A stretch of 53,433 nt of DNA from contig JAOMEP010000007.1 of the NCBI GenBank assembly GCA_028345965.1, positions 1-53,433 on the forward strand. The letters are read 5' to 3'. This stretch comes from Candidatus Nitrosopelagicus sp. GTDB taxonomy: Archaea; Thermoproteota; Nitrososphaeria; Nitrososphaerales; Nitrosopumilaceae. The position numbers and the translations under genes are program-made. A model generated the notes under the pieces. It was not told where the DNA came from. It searched no databases and saw only the letters and a program-made list of their open reading frames with translations. Shown one piece after another: positions 26,294-35,071 of this stretch (positions are counted from its first letter, which is position 1; each line of letters opens with the position of its first letter).

Positions 26294-27892
26294 CTAAAAT
26301 ATCTCCTTTGGCTTATATTCACCAAATACTTCCCGTAACGTGTTACTGATTTCTCCGGTTGTAGCATATGTTTTAACAGAATCAAGTATGAATGGCATGA
26401 TATTCTTATCAGTCTCTGCCGCTGCCTGTAATTTTGATAATGCCGTATTAGTTTTTTTGTTATCTCTAGATTTTCGTAATGCCTTGATTGCCTTTTCTTG
26501 TTTTGCACCAAGGGAATCATCAATTCGTAGCAGTTTTTGTTTTGCCTCAACCTCATCTACAAATTTGTTGACGCCGACTAAAACTCGTGAAGAATCATCA
26601 ACCTCTTTTTTGATACGATAAGCATTTTGTCTAATCTCTGCTTGGAAGAATCCTTTTTCTATTGCTTTGAGTGAGCCACCCATTTTATCAATTCTTTTGA
26701 GATATGCCCATGTCTGTTCTTCAATCTCATCACATAATTCTTCTAGATAATGTGAGCCAGCCATTGGGTCTACTGTTTTTGTAATACCTGATTCAGATGC
26801 AACAATTTGTTGTGTTCTTAATGCAATTTTTGCAGATTCTTCAGTTGGTAAAGCCAATGCTTCATCTCTCGAATTGGTATGAAGTGATTGAGTTCCCCCC
26901 AATACTGCAGCCATTGTTTGCATTGCAACACGAACAATGTTGTTATCAGGTTGTTGTGCGGTAAGTGATTCACCACTAGTTTGAGTATGGAATTTTAATT
27001 GTAATGATTTTTCATTTTTAGCATGGAATCTTTCTTTTAAGATTTTTGCATATACTTTTCTTGCAACTCTGAACTTTGCTATTTCTTCAAAGAACTCAAT
27101 AGTACAACAAAAGAAAAATGATAATCTTGGAGCAAACTCATCAATTTTTAATCCCTGTGCGATACATGTTTCAATGTATTCTATGGCATTTGCAATAGTA
27201 AATGCAATTTCTTGTACAGCATTTGATCCTGCTTCTCTTATGTGATAGCCAGATATGGAAACAGGATACCATTGTGGAACCTCGGTTGCACAATAACCAA
27301 TCATATCACCGATTATACGCATCGATGGTTCAGGAGGATAGATGTACGTATTTCTTGCAATGTATTCCTTGAGTATGTCGTTTTGTGTGGTTCCTCGTAA
27401 TTGTTTACTTGAGAATCCTTGAGATTGTCCTACGGCAATATAGTATGCAAGTAATGTGGATGCGGTTGCATTAATCGTCATTGATGTTGAAACTTTACCT
27501 AATTCAATTCCGTTGAAAACGGTCTGCATATCTTTTAGAGATGAAATTGATACACCTACCTTTCCTACCTCACCTTCGGCTTGTGGTGCATCAGGATCGT
27601 GACCAATTTGTGTAGGTAAATCAAATGCCATGGATATTCCAGTTTGCCCCTTATCCAACATGAACTTGTATCTCTTGTTACTTTGTGCAGCATCGCCGAA
27701 TCCAGCATACTGACGCATAGTCCAAAATCTATCTCGATACATTCCTTGATGAATACCACGTGTGTACGGGAATTTTCCAGGAACTTCTTTTGTTTTCTTT
27801 TTAGTGGATTTTACATAAAATGGCTTAATTGGAATACTAGAATCGGTAACGTATTGTTTTTCTGCTAATTTTGTTTTCTTTTTCGCTGCCAT
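26294..27892 (-). CDS. methylmalonyl-CoA mutase, large (catalytic) subunit
   Basis: This 532-residue protein corresponds to the substrate-binding TIM barrel of B12-dependent mutases, without the B12 domain, which is encoded divergently at 28894. Core motifs are FPYTRGIHQGMY, WTMRQYAGFGDAAQSN, GQTGISMAFDLPTQIG, STSMTINATASTLLA, GTTQNDILKEYIARNTYI, and HTQTSGESLTAQQPDNN. The RQYAGF tyrosine fits methylmalonyl-CoA mutase rather than hydroxyisobutyryl-CoA mutase. It converts methylmalonyl-CoA to succinyl-CoA in the CO2-fixation cycle. The lysine-rich N-terminal extension of about 30 residues is unremarkable. Confidence 0.95.
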   Translation of the reverse strand: MAAKKKTKLAEKQYVTDSSIPIKPFYVKSTKKKTKEVPGKFPYTRGIHQGMYRDRFWTMRQYAGFGDAAQSNKRYKFMLDKGQTGISMAFDLPTQIGHDPDAPQAEGEVGKVGVSISSLKDMQTVFNGIELGKVSTSMTINATASTLLAYYIAVGQSQGFSSKQLRGTTQNDILKEYIARNTYIYPPEPSMRIIGDMIGYCATEVPQWYPVSISGYHIREAGSNAVQEIAFTIANAIEYIETCIAQGLKIDEFAPRLSFFFCCTIEFFEEIAKFRVARKVYAKILKERFHAKNEKSLQLKFHTQTSGESLTAQQPDNNIVRVAMQTMAAVLGGTQSLHTNSRDEALALPTEESAKIALRTQQIVASESGITKTVDPMAGSHYLEELCDEIEEQTWAYLKRIDKMGGSLKAIEKGFFQAEIRQNAYRIKKEVDDSSRVLVGVNKFVDEVEAKQKLLRIDDSLGAKQEKAIKALRKSRDNKKTNTALSKLQAAAETDKNIMPFILDSVKTYATTGEISNTLREVFGEYKPKEIF

Positions 27893-27898
27893 ATTTTA

Positions 27899-28816
27899 TC
27901 ACTTTATGAAATTTTTTGTCAGCTTGTCTGCTGCCTCAAACGGATCCATTTTTTTTTCTTGTACCTTTTTCAAATATGAAGAAAATGACTTGTTTTTACC
28001 AATCATTATTGAAATTTCCTGTCTGACGTTATTTAAAATAATATCTTCTAATTCAGATTTTAGGCGAGTTTTCTCAGAACTCTTTTTATCCTTTATTTTT
28101 TGTTTCATTAATTCCTTTAACTTTGAAGCTAACTCTTTGATTCCCTTATTTTTCTTTACAGATGTTTTGAGGATTACTGCTTCTTCTTCTGCAGTTCCGA
28201 TAAAATCTTGTAATGCCTGAAATAGTTGTGTTGCGCCATCCAAGTCACTCTTGTTTACCAAATAGATATCACCAATTTCTGTAATTCCTGCTTTTATGGT
28301 TTGAATGCTATCTCCAGTATGTGGATTAAATGTGACAACGGTAATATCTGCAATTTTTGAAATGTCAACTTCTGTTTGTCCCGCTCCAACACTTTCAATT
28401 ATTATTGGATTGAATCCGGCATATTCTAGTACACGTAAACTATTCCGAACTGAGTGCGCAATGGCTCCAGTTGCACCACGAGATGCAATACTTCGAATAT
28501 AGGTTCCAGTATCTGTTGATTCTGACATTCTAACACGGTCACCTAAGATAGCACCACCTGTAACATGGCTAGTAGGGTCTACTGCCAATACAGCCGGTTT
28601 TAGTTTTAATTTTTTCATCTCCATCGATAATTTGTTTATGAGAGATGATTTTCCAGCGCCTGCAGGACCTGTGATTCCAATAACAATTGCCTTGCCAGAT
28701 GTTTTGTAGATTTTTTTGATTAATTGACGTGCCTCTTTTGGGTCATTTTCCATTATGGATATAGCCTTTGCAATTGCACCTCTCTTTGCTTTTTTTAAAT
28801 CTGGAAGCATTGCCAT
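27899..28816 (-). CDS. meaB: MeaB/ArgK-type GTPase, mutase chaperone
   Basis: This G3E-family P-loop GTPase protects and reloads B12-dependent mutases. Motifs are ITGPAGAGKSSLINKL (Walker A), AVDPTSHVTGGAILGDRVRM, the IIESVGAGQTEVDI switch region and NKSDLDGA. The frame is open to 28876, but the family N-terminus matches the Met at 28816 (MAMLPDLKKAKRGAIAKAI); Met 28831 is also possible. It lies 6 nt upstream of the mutase large subunit in the same operon. A lysine-rich helical C-terminus is consistent with the dimerisation arm. Confidence 0.92.
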   Translation of the reverse strand: MAMLPDLKKAKRGAIAKAISIMENDPKEARQLIKKIYKTSGKAIVIGITGPAGAGKSSLINKLSMEMKKLKLKPAVLAVDPTSHVTGGAILGDRVRMSESTDTGTYIRSIASRGATGAIAHSVRNSLRVLEYAGFNPIIIESVGAGQTEVDISKIADITVVTFNPHTGDSIQTIKAGITEIGDIYLVNKSDLDGATQLFQALQDFIGTAEEEAVILKTSVKKNKGIKELASKLKELMKQKIKDKKSSEKTRLKSELEDIILNNVRQEISIMIGKNKSFSSYLKKVQEKKMDPFEAADKLTKNFIK

Positions 28817-28893
28817 ACAAAACCGTCTCATCCCTTGATTAAAAATCTTAGATGTAAAGAAAGATTTTAAAGCCAAATTTTAAGAATTAAGTC

Positions 28894-29316
28894 ATGAAGC
28901 AAAAGGTACAATCACGACGCGTCAAAATTCTAGTTGCTAAATTGGGTCTAGACGGTCATGATAGAGGCGCCCTAATCCTATGTAGAGCATTCAGAGATGC
29001 AGGAATGGAGGTAATCTATTCAGGATTATTTGCTACACCAGACAGAATTGCACAAATTGTAGAAGATGAAGATGCAGACGCTGTTGCCTTAAGTTTGCTT
29101 AATGGGGCTCACGGAACATTATTTCCAAGAGTTGTAAAAGAATTAAAAAAGAAAAAGATCAATGATGTGCTTGTTGTCGGAGGAGGAGTAATACCTGAAG
29201 AAGATAAAAAAGCATTAGAAAAATCAGGAGTTACAGGAAACTTTGGTCCAGGAACATCACTAGATTTGATAATTGAACACATTACAAAAGGCGTTTCTAA
29301 ACTAAGAAAATTATAA
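28894..29316 (+). CDS. methylmalonyl-CoA mutase, B12-binding subunit
   Basis: This 140-residue cobalamin-binding domain has the signature GLDGHDRGA (the DxHxxG motif whose His coordinates cobalt), followed by SLLNGAH and VVGGGVIPEED. It supplies the coenzyme to the separate large subunit encoded on the other strand. The gene starts 78 bp from the meaB start. ATTTTAAAG about 27 bp upstream serves as a TATA box for a leaderless ATG. It is convergent with ilvC, with a 2-nt gap. Confidence 0.95.
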   Translation: MKQKVQSRRVKILVAKLGLDGHDRGALILCRAFRDAGMEVIYSGLFATPDRIAQIVEDEDADAVALSLLNGAHGTLFPRVVKELKKKKINDVLVVGGGVIPEEDKKALEKSGVTGNFGPGTSLDLIIEHITKGVSKLRKL

Positions 29317-29318
29317 GT

Positions 29319-30317
29319 TTATTCAGTAGAATCAGGCCACATCATCTTTCTCATCTGTTTTCCTACAGTTTCGATTTGATGACCATCCAAGTCTTTCATG
29401 TATTTATCAAATGCAGCCTTTCCTTCGTTTTGATAATTATCAATCCATTCTTTGTTGAATGTTCCGTCTTGAATCATTGTTAGAACTTTTTTCATGTTTG
29501 CTTTTGTATCAGGTGTCATTACCATTGGACCTCTTGTTAATCCACCGTATCTTGCAGTCTCTGAAACACGTCTCCACATTCCATTAATTCCATATCTTTG
29601 AATCATATCTACAATTAATTTTAATTCGTGTAATACCTCAAAGTATGCAATTTCTGGTTGATAACCTGCTTCTACTAGAGTTTCAAATGCATTAACTACC
29701 ATTGAAGCTGAACCTCCACATAAATCGGCTTGTTCTCCGAACCAGTCAGTTTCTACTTCTTCTTTGAATGTTGTTTGTATTAATCCTGCACGTGCACTAC
29801 CAATTGCTTTTGCAATTCCTAATGTTCTATCCCATGCTTTTCCTGTTTTATCTTGTTCAACTGCAACAATTGATGGAGTTCCAAAGTTTTGTAGATATGT
29901 CTCTCGAACTTTAGAGCCAGGACCTTTTGGTGCAACCATGATTAGATCAACGTTTTCTGGTGCGTCAATCCATTTCCAGTAAATTGCTGCTGCATGTGAA
30001 AATGATAATGCTTTTCCATCAGATAGGTTTGGGCCAATCTCTTCTTTGTACACTTTTGCTTGAACCATATCAGGAATTAAAATATGAACAATGTCTGCTT
30101 TTTTTGTGGCATCAGCTACTGACATGACTTCATGACCATCATCTTTTGCTTTTTGCCATGTTGGACTACCCTCTTTTAGACCAACAATAATTTTGAGGCC
30201 TGAGTCTTTCATGTTGTTTGCCTGTGCATCACCTTGGATACCGTATCCAATTACTGCGACAGTTTGGTCTTTGATAGGGTCAAGACTAATGTCTGCGTCT
30301 TTCCATGTCTTTGCCAT
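29319..30317 (-). CDS. ilvC: ketol-acid reductoisomerase
   Basis: This class I KARI of about 332 residues carries out the second step of valine/isoleucine synthesis. The NADPH Rossmann motif VIGYGIQGDAQANNM, HILIPDMVQ, SFSHAAAIYW, VAPKGPGSKVRETY, the knotted C-terminal domain with EQADLCGG, and E-rich metal ligands are all visible. The frame is open to 30335, but MAKTWKDADISL starting at 30317 is the family start. A TATA box centred 25 bp upstream of 30317 supports it. It is divergent from a small membrane protein gene across a 49-bp shared promoter. Confidence 0.96.
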   Translation of the reverse strand: MAKTWKDADISLDPIKDQTVAVIGYGIQGDAQANNMKDSGLKIIVGLKEGSPTWQKAKDDGHEVMSVADATKKADIVHILIPDMVQAKVYKEEIGPNLSDGKALSFSHAAAIYWKWIDAPENVDLIMVAPKGPGSKVRETYLQNFGTPSIVAVEQDKTGKAWDRTLGIAKAIGSARAGLIQTTFKEEVETDWFGEQADLCGGSASMVVNAFETLVEAGYQPEIAYFEVLHELKLIVDMIQRYGINGMWRRVSETARYGGLTRGPMVMTPDTKANMKKVLTMIQDGTFNKEWIDNYQNEGKAAFDKYMKDLDGHQIETVGKQMRKMMWPDSTE

Positions 30318-30338
30318 ACTAAAATTCAAAGTCAATTC

Positions 30339-30344
30339 TATATA
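30339..30344. promoter_or_regulatory. central TATA box shared by ilvC and 30366 gene
   Basis: TATATA is centred about 25 bp from the ilvC ATG at 30317 (minus) and about 24 bp from the ATG at 30366 (plus). There is no second AT box for either gene in the 48-bp gap, so the element appears to be read in both directions. Confidence 0.6.
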
Positions 30345-30365
30345 ATCTATGCAATAATCAAGTTC

Positions 30366-30605
30366 ATGATTACAGATAATCCAAAATTTGTAAAGTTACT
30401 AATAATTGCAATATTTGCAATTGTAGTTCCTCTCAGCATTATAGGAATTAACATGTATGAGAAAAACGTTACAAATCCTCGAATATGGGAAGGATGGACA
30501 TGTAGTGAAATGGAGAAATTTGCATTAGAAGATAGAGATGATAGTCTAAACGATTATCAGGCAAGTAAATTTCATGAGGATTTGTCAGAATGTCTTTCTA
30601 GATAA
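30366..30605 (+). CDS. 79-residue membrane-anchored small protein
   Basis: From the ATG at 30366 the product has a single N-terminal helix (VKLLIIAIFAIVVPLSIIGI) followed by an acidic soluble domain with WTCSEMEKFALEDRDD and a final SECLSR. Two cysteines could form a disulfide if exported. The frame is open further upstream, but that part overlaps the ilvC coding start, and the TATA box at 30339 fixes the start. Similar short anchored proteins are common in thaumarchaea. The function is unknown. Confidence 0.6.
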   Translation: MITDNPKFVKLLIIAIFAIVVPLSIIGINMYEKNVTNPRIWEGWTCSEMEKFALEDRDDSLNDYQASKFHEDLSECLSR

Positions 30606-30725
30606 TTATAAAGTAATTATTTTTTTACAACTTGCACATTGGAGCTTTACTCCGTTATCTTCTAGTCTTTCAAATTTTTTAGAACCACATTCAGGACATA
30701 TTGGACATGCTCTTGCAGGTTTCAT
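30606..30725 (-). CDS. 39-residue zinc-ribbon protein
   Basis: The ATG at 30725 overlaps the stop of the SelB-like gene (ATGA, 4 nt), and the frame ends at 30606, 1 nt from the convergent gene. The product contains CPICPEC and CASC, a compact rubredoxin-like or zinc-ribbon arrangement, between the N-terminal MKPARA and the C-terminal KKIITL. It is similar in size to small ribosome- or RNA-polymerase-associated zinc proteins. Overlap with a translation-factor-like gene suggests a linked role, but no family can be named. Confidence 0.65.
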   Translation of the reverse strand: MKPARACPICPECGSKKFERLEDNGVKLQCASCKKIITL

Positions 30726-31639
30726 TGTGGCACACCGCTTCCAATTATGCGAACAGTGTTCGATTCAGGTTTTAGTAGTACACATACATCACCAGGCATT
30801 ACAATAACCGGTTTTTCAAATGTTAGTTTCATAGGAGATACGGATGCAAATTTTGCAGCCTTTATCTGAAGACCTACACTTACAAGACACATTTGATTTT
30901 CTGCCAAAGTTGATTTGAAGAACTGATTTTGTTTATAGTCTATAGTAATTTCAGTTACTGTTTTGATTGAAGTATCATTTGATAAGACATCACCACGAGT
31001 TATCTCATCATGTTTGATATTTTTAAGAGATAATCCAACTCTAGCAGGAGAAATGGATTCTTTGACATCATCGTCATGCATCTGAATTGATTTTACCATC
31101 GCTTCAATTTCAGAGGGATAGTGCTGAATCTTATCATATTGAGTAATTTTTCCAGACAGAACCTTTCCTAATGCCACGGTTCCCACACCTTTGACATCAA
31201 ATGTATGATCAATTACAATACTGGTACTTCCATCTTTTTTTGCAACGGTAAAGTTTGCTAATTCTTCTTTAATTTTATCCTGTTCAACTTTCGTGTATCC
31301 TTCAATTACAGTTCCCTTTATCATTAAATCTAATCTAGCCTCATCAACATCATATGAATGAGATAAAATTCCATCTTTTTTTCCAAGCGCATCTAATGCA
31401 AGAATTTGTTCACCCGTAAATTTATCCAACGTATTTACATGAAAGATTACGTATTCTGCTAACGCAATTGCCTGAAATAGAGGTTGGATTTTTTCGGGAA
31501 ATCCATTTGGAGTTACAAATGTGTAAATTTTTTCCGCTTCTTTCCTATCAAATAATGTTAGATCAGTAGACGTACCTTTTTTGCCAAAATCAGTTGCAAT
31601 TGATTGGTCACCTAAGATTACAAAATTTACAGACTCCAT
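30722..31639 (-). CDS. SelB/EF-Tu-like translation factor paralogue with degenerate G domain
   Basis: This 305-residue protein aligns by pattern with an elongation-factor GTPase plus domains 2 and 3. Domain 2 is clear (DHTFDVKGVGTVALGKVLSGKITQYD; SIQMHDDDVKESISPARVGLSLKNIKHDEITRGDVLS). The N-terminal region has the G-domain size, but its first loop reads GDQSIATDFGKKGTSTD, lacking the GxxxxGK[ST] P-loop, and no NKxD motif is visible. It probably does not hydrolyse GTP. Archaeal SelB-like proteins without selenocysteine are known relatives. It lies between a YchF/Obg-type GTPase and a zinc microprotein in one operon, suggesting a ribosome-linked function. Confidence 0.8.
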   Translation of the reverse strand: MESVNFVILGDQSIATDFGKKGTSTDLTLFDRKEAEKIYTFVTPNGFPEKIQPLFQAIALAEYVIFHVNTLDKFTGEQILALDALGKKDGILSHSYDVDEARLDLMIKGTVIEGYTKVEQDKIKEELANFTVAKKDGSTSIVIDHTFDVKGVGTVALGKVLSGKITQYDKIQHYPSEIEAMVKSIQMHDDDVKESISPARVGLSLKNIKHDEITRGDVLSNDTSIKTVTEITIDYKQNQFFKSTLAENQMCLVSVGLQIKAAKFASVSPMKLTFEKPVIVMPGDVCVLLKPESNTVRIIGSGVPQ

Positions 31640-31654
31640 TGATAACCACTAATT

Positions 31655-32875
31655 TTATCCAGAGGCTTTCTTTGTTGCGCTTACTAGTGAAATAACATCT
31701 CTATCTCGCAACTGATAGTGGGTTGGCAATCTAAGATTGTACCTCAAATCTTTTGCATGTAATAATCCCTTTGATAATCCGGTGTGAATTTCATTTGCTA
31801 AGTCTTTTACGGTTGCTCCATCTTTGAGTAAAATCAAATCAGGAAGTATGTGTCCTTTTTTATCAGAAAGTTTATTCTCATCAGCTACTGGGTAAACTGC
31901 ATTCATTTTTAATAATTTGAAGACGGTGACATTTATTGCAAATTGAACTCCAGTTCGCATATATTCACCCATGATATCTTGTTTGATGAAATTAAGTGCG
32001 TTTGTTTGTTTATCGTTTAATTCTTCAGGTTTAACAATATCAAACTGCTCAGATCCTGGAGAATATTTTATCAAATCTTGCTGTTCTGCACGTCTTAGAG
32101 TTAACTCACTATCAGCACTTGCAGGGACAGTGATGACTTCATTATATCGTTCACGAAGACGATTAAAGTTTTTGTCAGCACCAGGAACATCAATTTTGTT
32201 TGCAACTATGAGAGTAGGTTTTGAAATTTTACGTAAGATTTTTGCAAATTCTTTTGTTTGACCCATATCAAAGTCATCAAAAGCAATTTCTTCTAAATTG
32301 GTAGTTTTTAGTGCCTGAAGTACATGTGATTTTTTAACACCAATTCCTTGGTATAGCTCAGTTAATGCATCAACTTGGTCTGTACCATCACGAATATTTT
32401 TAGAAAGTTTATCTCTATTTCCTTCCAGAATTTTTTGATACCACATTACCAACTCTTCTTCAATGTCAGCAAAGTCAGATACAGGATCACCAGAACCAGG
32501 TTCTGTTATTTTTCCTGTTGCATCAATACTTCCAGAGCAATCAACAACATGTAACAATGCATCAGATTGTGCAGCAATAGAGAGAAATTGGTTTCCCAAT
32601 CCCTTCCCTTTCCATGCATCTTTGATTAATCCAGGTAAATCAATTAATTCGATAGGAATGTAACGCCATCCGTCAACACATTTTGAATTGTTTGGTTCAT
32701 CTTGAACATTAAACTCCATATGAACACACAAAGTAATTGCCTGACCGGTTCCTGTTTGCGGTTTTTTTGTTGTAAATGGATATGTGGAAATTTCAGTAGA
32801 TGCTAATGTTGCAGAATTAAAGAAGGTGGTTTTACCAGTATTTGTTTTACCTATAATTCCAATCTTTATCACCAT
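31655..32875 (-). CDS. YchF/Obg-family GTP-binding protein with TGS domain
   Basis: This 406-residue translation-associated P-loop GTPase has G1 GKTNTGKTTFFN, G3 DLPGLIKDAWKGKGLGNQFL and G4 VANKID. A helical insertion follows the G domain, and a C-terminal TGS domain is seen in LPDLILLKDGATVKDLANEIH to RDRDVISLV. The architecture is the archaeal YchF-like type. Bacterial YchF and eukaryotic Ola1 have NxxE at G4 and prefer ATP; here NKID implies GTP preference. It is 15 nt upstream of the SelB-like gene on the same strand. Confidence 0.88.
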   Translation of the reverse strand: MVIKIGIIGKTNTGKTTFFNSATLASTEISTYPFTTKKPQTGTGQAITLCVHMEFNVQDEPNNSKCVDGWRYIPIELIDLPGLIKDAWKGKGLGNQFLSIAAQSDALLHVVDCSGSIDATGKITEPGSGDPVSDFADIEEELVMWYQKILEGNRDKLSKNIRDGTDQVDALTELYQGIGVKKSHVLQALKTTNLEEIAFDDFDMGQTKEFAKILRKISKPTLIVANKIDVPGADKNFNRLRERYNEVITVPASADSELTLRRAEQQDLIKYSPGSEQFDIVKPEELNDKQTNALNFIKQDIMGEYMRTGVQFAINVTVFKLLKMNAVYPVADENKLSDKKGHILPDLILLKDGATVKDLANEIHTGLSKGLLHAKDLRYNLRLPTHYQLRDRDVISLVSATKKASG

Positions 32876-32907
32876 GAATTATTTTCCATTTTATTGTATT
32901 TATCTGA

Positions 32908-33273
32908 TTATTTTTTGAGTTTGTTTTCTATATTTGATATTGAATTTTGAATTTCTTTTAGATTCCATTTAATCTCGTCTAATTCTTCAGGAGTGATTTC
33001 ATCATGCCATTTTTCAAGCATTGTTTTTGTGATTTCAGTACAATTGTACAAAACGGCCCAGTATGGATGATGCTCTGCAGTTGTGTATGCCAATTCTGCC
33101 GCATCATCTACCCCAAGTTTTGCTCTTGTGACAGAATCCATTTTTTCACCAAAAATTTTTACAGAGTCATATTCGAGATTTGATTCCATCTTTATCTGAG
33201 TCTGTTTTTTCTCAAATTTTTCTACTAAAAGTTGAAGCTCGTCATAAAATGCTTGAAATGAATTATCAGACAT
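32908..33273 (-). CDS. conserved hypothetical helical protein
   Basis: This 121-residue soluble protein is probably all-helical: it has an N-terminal coiled-coil-like segment (FYDELQLLVEKFEKKQTQIK) and a C-terminal helix ending NIENKLKK. The central ELAYTTAEHHPYWAVLYNCTEI is the most motif-like part. Its ATG overlaps the stop of the CoA-binding protein gene by 1 nt (TAATG), so the two are co-translated. No family is recognised. Confidence 0.6.
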   Translation of the reverse strand: MSDNSFQAFYDELQLLVEKFEKKQTQIKMESNLEYDSVKIFGEKMDSVTRAKLGVDDAAELAYTTAEHHPYWAVLYNCTEITKTMLEKWHDEITPEELDEIKWNLKEIQNSISNIENKLKK

Positions 33274-33683
33274 TATGATAACCGACTATGTTCTGCCAAC
33301 ATGCATCTATTGTAAACAACATCAATTCCAGCATCTTTTGCTAGTTTTTCTGCTTCTTCATTATGAATTCCCTCTTGAAGCCAAATGACTTTGGGTTTTT
33401 TCTTTATTGCTTCTTTTATGATTGGCATTACCTGATCTGATGGTCGAAATACATCTACAATGTCAACATCATCAGGCACATCAGTAATCACATCATAGCA
33501 CTGTTTTTTCAGTATAACATCTGCATTTGGATTTACAGGAGTGATGTCATATCCATTTTCATGTAGATATTTTGGTACATAATGTGCAGCCTTATCGGGA
33601 TTTTTCGACATCCCTACAACTGCAATTTTTTTCATCTTTAAAATTTCTAAAATTTCTTCATCAGAATGAGGATCGTCTTCCAT
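33273..33683 (-). CDS. CoA-binding Rossmann-fold protein (YccU-like)
   Basis: This 136-residue single-domain protein of the CoA-binding_2 family has KKIAVVGMSKNPDKAAHYVPKYL as the nucleotide loop, ITPVNPN, DIVDVFRP and VIWLQEGI. It resembles the CoA-binding part of succinyl-CoA synthetase without a catalytic domain. Bacterial YccU homologues bind CoA, but their role is unclear. It is the first gene of a two-gene unit with the helical hypothetical protein. Confidence 0.85.
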   Translation of the reverse strand: MEDDPHSDEEILEILKMKKIAVVGMSKNPDKAAHYVPKYLHENGYDITPVNPNADVILKKQCYDVITDVPDDVDIVDVFRPSDQVMPIIKEAIKKKPKVIWLQEGIHNEEAEKLAKDAGIDVVYNRCMLAEHSRLS

Positions 33684-33714
33684 AGTAGAAAATTATTTTT
33701 TTGAACTAATTATA

Positions 33715-33834
33715 CTAATCGTCATGTTCATGCTCTGTTAAATGGCAATCACAGCTACAAAGCTCAGTGGTATGATTATTTTGGCAATCAATACACTCAA
33801 AGTGTCTATGATTCTCACAGCTAGAGCAGATCAT
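33715..33834 (-). CDS. 39-residue Cys/His-rich metal-binding microprotein
   Basis: The ATG at 33834 opens a 39-codon frame ending with TAG at 33715. The product contains nine cysteines-plus-histidine clusters: CSSC, HRHFEC, DCQNNH, CSCDCH and a final HEHDD. The pattern CxxC-x7-C-xx-C with later Cys/His pairs resembles a B-box or cross-brace zinc finger. A minus-strand TATATAATAAAT box lies 22-36 bp upstream. It sits alone between the YccU-like and mqnD-like genes. Confidence 0.6.
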   Translation of the reverse strand: MICSSCENHRHFECIDCQNNHTTELCSCDCHLTEHEHDD

Positions 33835-33914
33835 AAATAACTATACAACTACATGTTATTTATTATATATCAAGAAAACTTTGGTTATTATTACGACAAA
33901 GATCCTTCAAAATT

Positions 33915-34745
33915 GTGGATATTTCTGTAGGACATACACCAGATTCAGATGACGCATTCATGTTTTATGCAATGTTTACGGGTAAAGTAAAATCAGATGA
34001 CTTCAACGTCACTCATGTTATAGAAGATATTGAAAAATTGAATAGAAAAGCAAAGAATCCAGAATTAGATGTTACCGCAGTTTCAGTTCATGCATGTGCG
34101 CACATTCCAAATTATGTCATGTTAAGAAGCGGTGGAAGTTTTGGAATTAACTATGGACCAATTGTTACTGCAACAAAACCTATGACAATTGAAGAGATAA
34201 AAAAATCAAAGATTGCCATTCCAGGAGAGATGACTTCGGCATATTTGTTGTTACAATTAATGATTGGTAAATTTGATTATGTCGAAATGAACTTTAGTGA
34301 TATTCCAGAAGCTGTGAGAAGTGGCAAGGTTGATGTTGGATTGGTAATTCATGAAACACAATTATCATTTGAAGAAGAGGGGATACAAAAAATTCTAGAT
34401 GTAGGGGAATGGTGGGATAAAGAATCCGGAGGATTGCCAGTTCCATTAGGAGTTAATGTCATGAATGAAGAACTTGGTCCAGAATTAATTAACAAATTTG
34501 ACTTGTATTTACAAGAATCCATCAAATTTGCAAGAAATAACATTAAAGATGGAATTGATTATGCAATGAAATACAGTAGAGGAAAATCAAGAGAATTGAT
34601 TGAAAAATTTGTACTCATGTATGTTAATGAGGTAACTGTAGATATGGGAGAACCAGGAGAAAAGGCTGTAAAATTGATGTTTAAGATGGCAAAAGAAAAG
34701 GGACTTGTTCCTGAGTTTGAGTTAAAAATTTCAAAACCGCTCTAA
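33915..34745 (+). CDS. MqnD-like protein (1,4-dihydroxy-6-naphthoate synthase family)
   Basis: This 276-residue protein has a periplasmic-binding-like fold without a signal peptide. Motifs of the MqnA/MqnD family are present: VGHTPDSDDAFMFYAM at the N-terminus, the catalytic-region VSVHACAHIPNYVMLRSGGSFG, YGPIVTA, GEMTSAYLLLQL, and GLVIHETQLSF. MqnD converts cyclic dehypoxanthinyl futalosine to dihydroxynaphthoate in the futalosine route to menaquinone. An MqnE-like radical-SAM gene lies 2 kb downstream. The start is GTG at 33915. MqnA, a close relative, cannot be fully excluded, but the HTPDSDDAF segment favours MqnD. Confidence 0.85.
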   Translation: MDISVGHTPDSDDAFMFYAMFTGKVKSDDFNVTHVIEDIEKLNRKAKNPELDVTAVSVHACAHIPNYVMLRSGGSFGINYGPIVTATKPMTIEEIKKSKIAIPGEMTSAYLLLQLMIGKFDYVEMNFSDIPEAVRSGKVDVGLVIHETQLSFEEEGIQKILDVGEWWDKESGGLPVPLGVNVMNEELGPELINKFDLYLQESIKFARNNIKDGIDYAMKYSRGKSRELIEKFVLMYVNEVTVDMGEPGEKAVKLMFKMAKEKGLVPEFELKISKPL

Positions 34746-35000
34746 TTATTTTTTAGAATTTCTAAAAAACGAGGTAACAAACAATGCCATACCTGCCAAG
34801 AGAATAACAATTCCAATTGAGAATTCAATTTTCAATCTATTGTGAATTTCTTTTTGTTCAGATTCCAAGGTCGCATACATTTCAGGCTCAATCTTATCAA
34901 AATATTGGATTTGTGGATAATCAAAAAGCATGATGAATGAACCTAGAATCAATAAAATGATTCCAATGAAAAACCATGTGGGATTTTGTATATGTACCAA
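34746..35000 (-). CDS. small two-helix membrane protein, unknown
   Basis: This 84-residue protein has two hydrophobic helices (WFFIGIILLILGSFIMLF and IGIVILLAGMALFVTSFF) separated by a charged 30-residue loop. It ends in basic NSKK. The start seems to be TTG 35000, since a stop codon lies directly upstream and no ATG is in frame before the first helix. It is tail to tail with the mqnD-like gene. The function is unknown. Confidence 0.5.
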   Translation of the reverse strand: MVHIQNPTWFFIGIILLILGSFIMLFDYPQIQYFDKIEPEMYATLESEQKEIHNRLKIEFSIGIVILLAGMALFVTSFFRNSKK

Positions 35001-35071
35001 TTATTTTCTAAAAAAAGAATCAAAGATAAATTGTTCATATTGCTTATATTCAAAATTCACTTACTCTATAC

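Noticed and set aside
26290-26556. 88-residue minus-strand frame within the mutase large subunit gene
   Set aside because: It is an out-of-frame shadow of the mutase C-terminus with no start signal.
26294-27892. 2-hydroxyisobutyryl-CoA mutase as identity of the large subunit
   Set aside because: The RQYAGF tyrosine and the neighbouring epimerase and MeaB genes fit methylmalonyl-CoA mutase.
30722-31639. Functional EF-1alpha or SelB
   Set aside because: No P-loop or NKxD motif is present and the sequence is too short for either.
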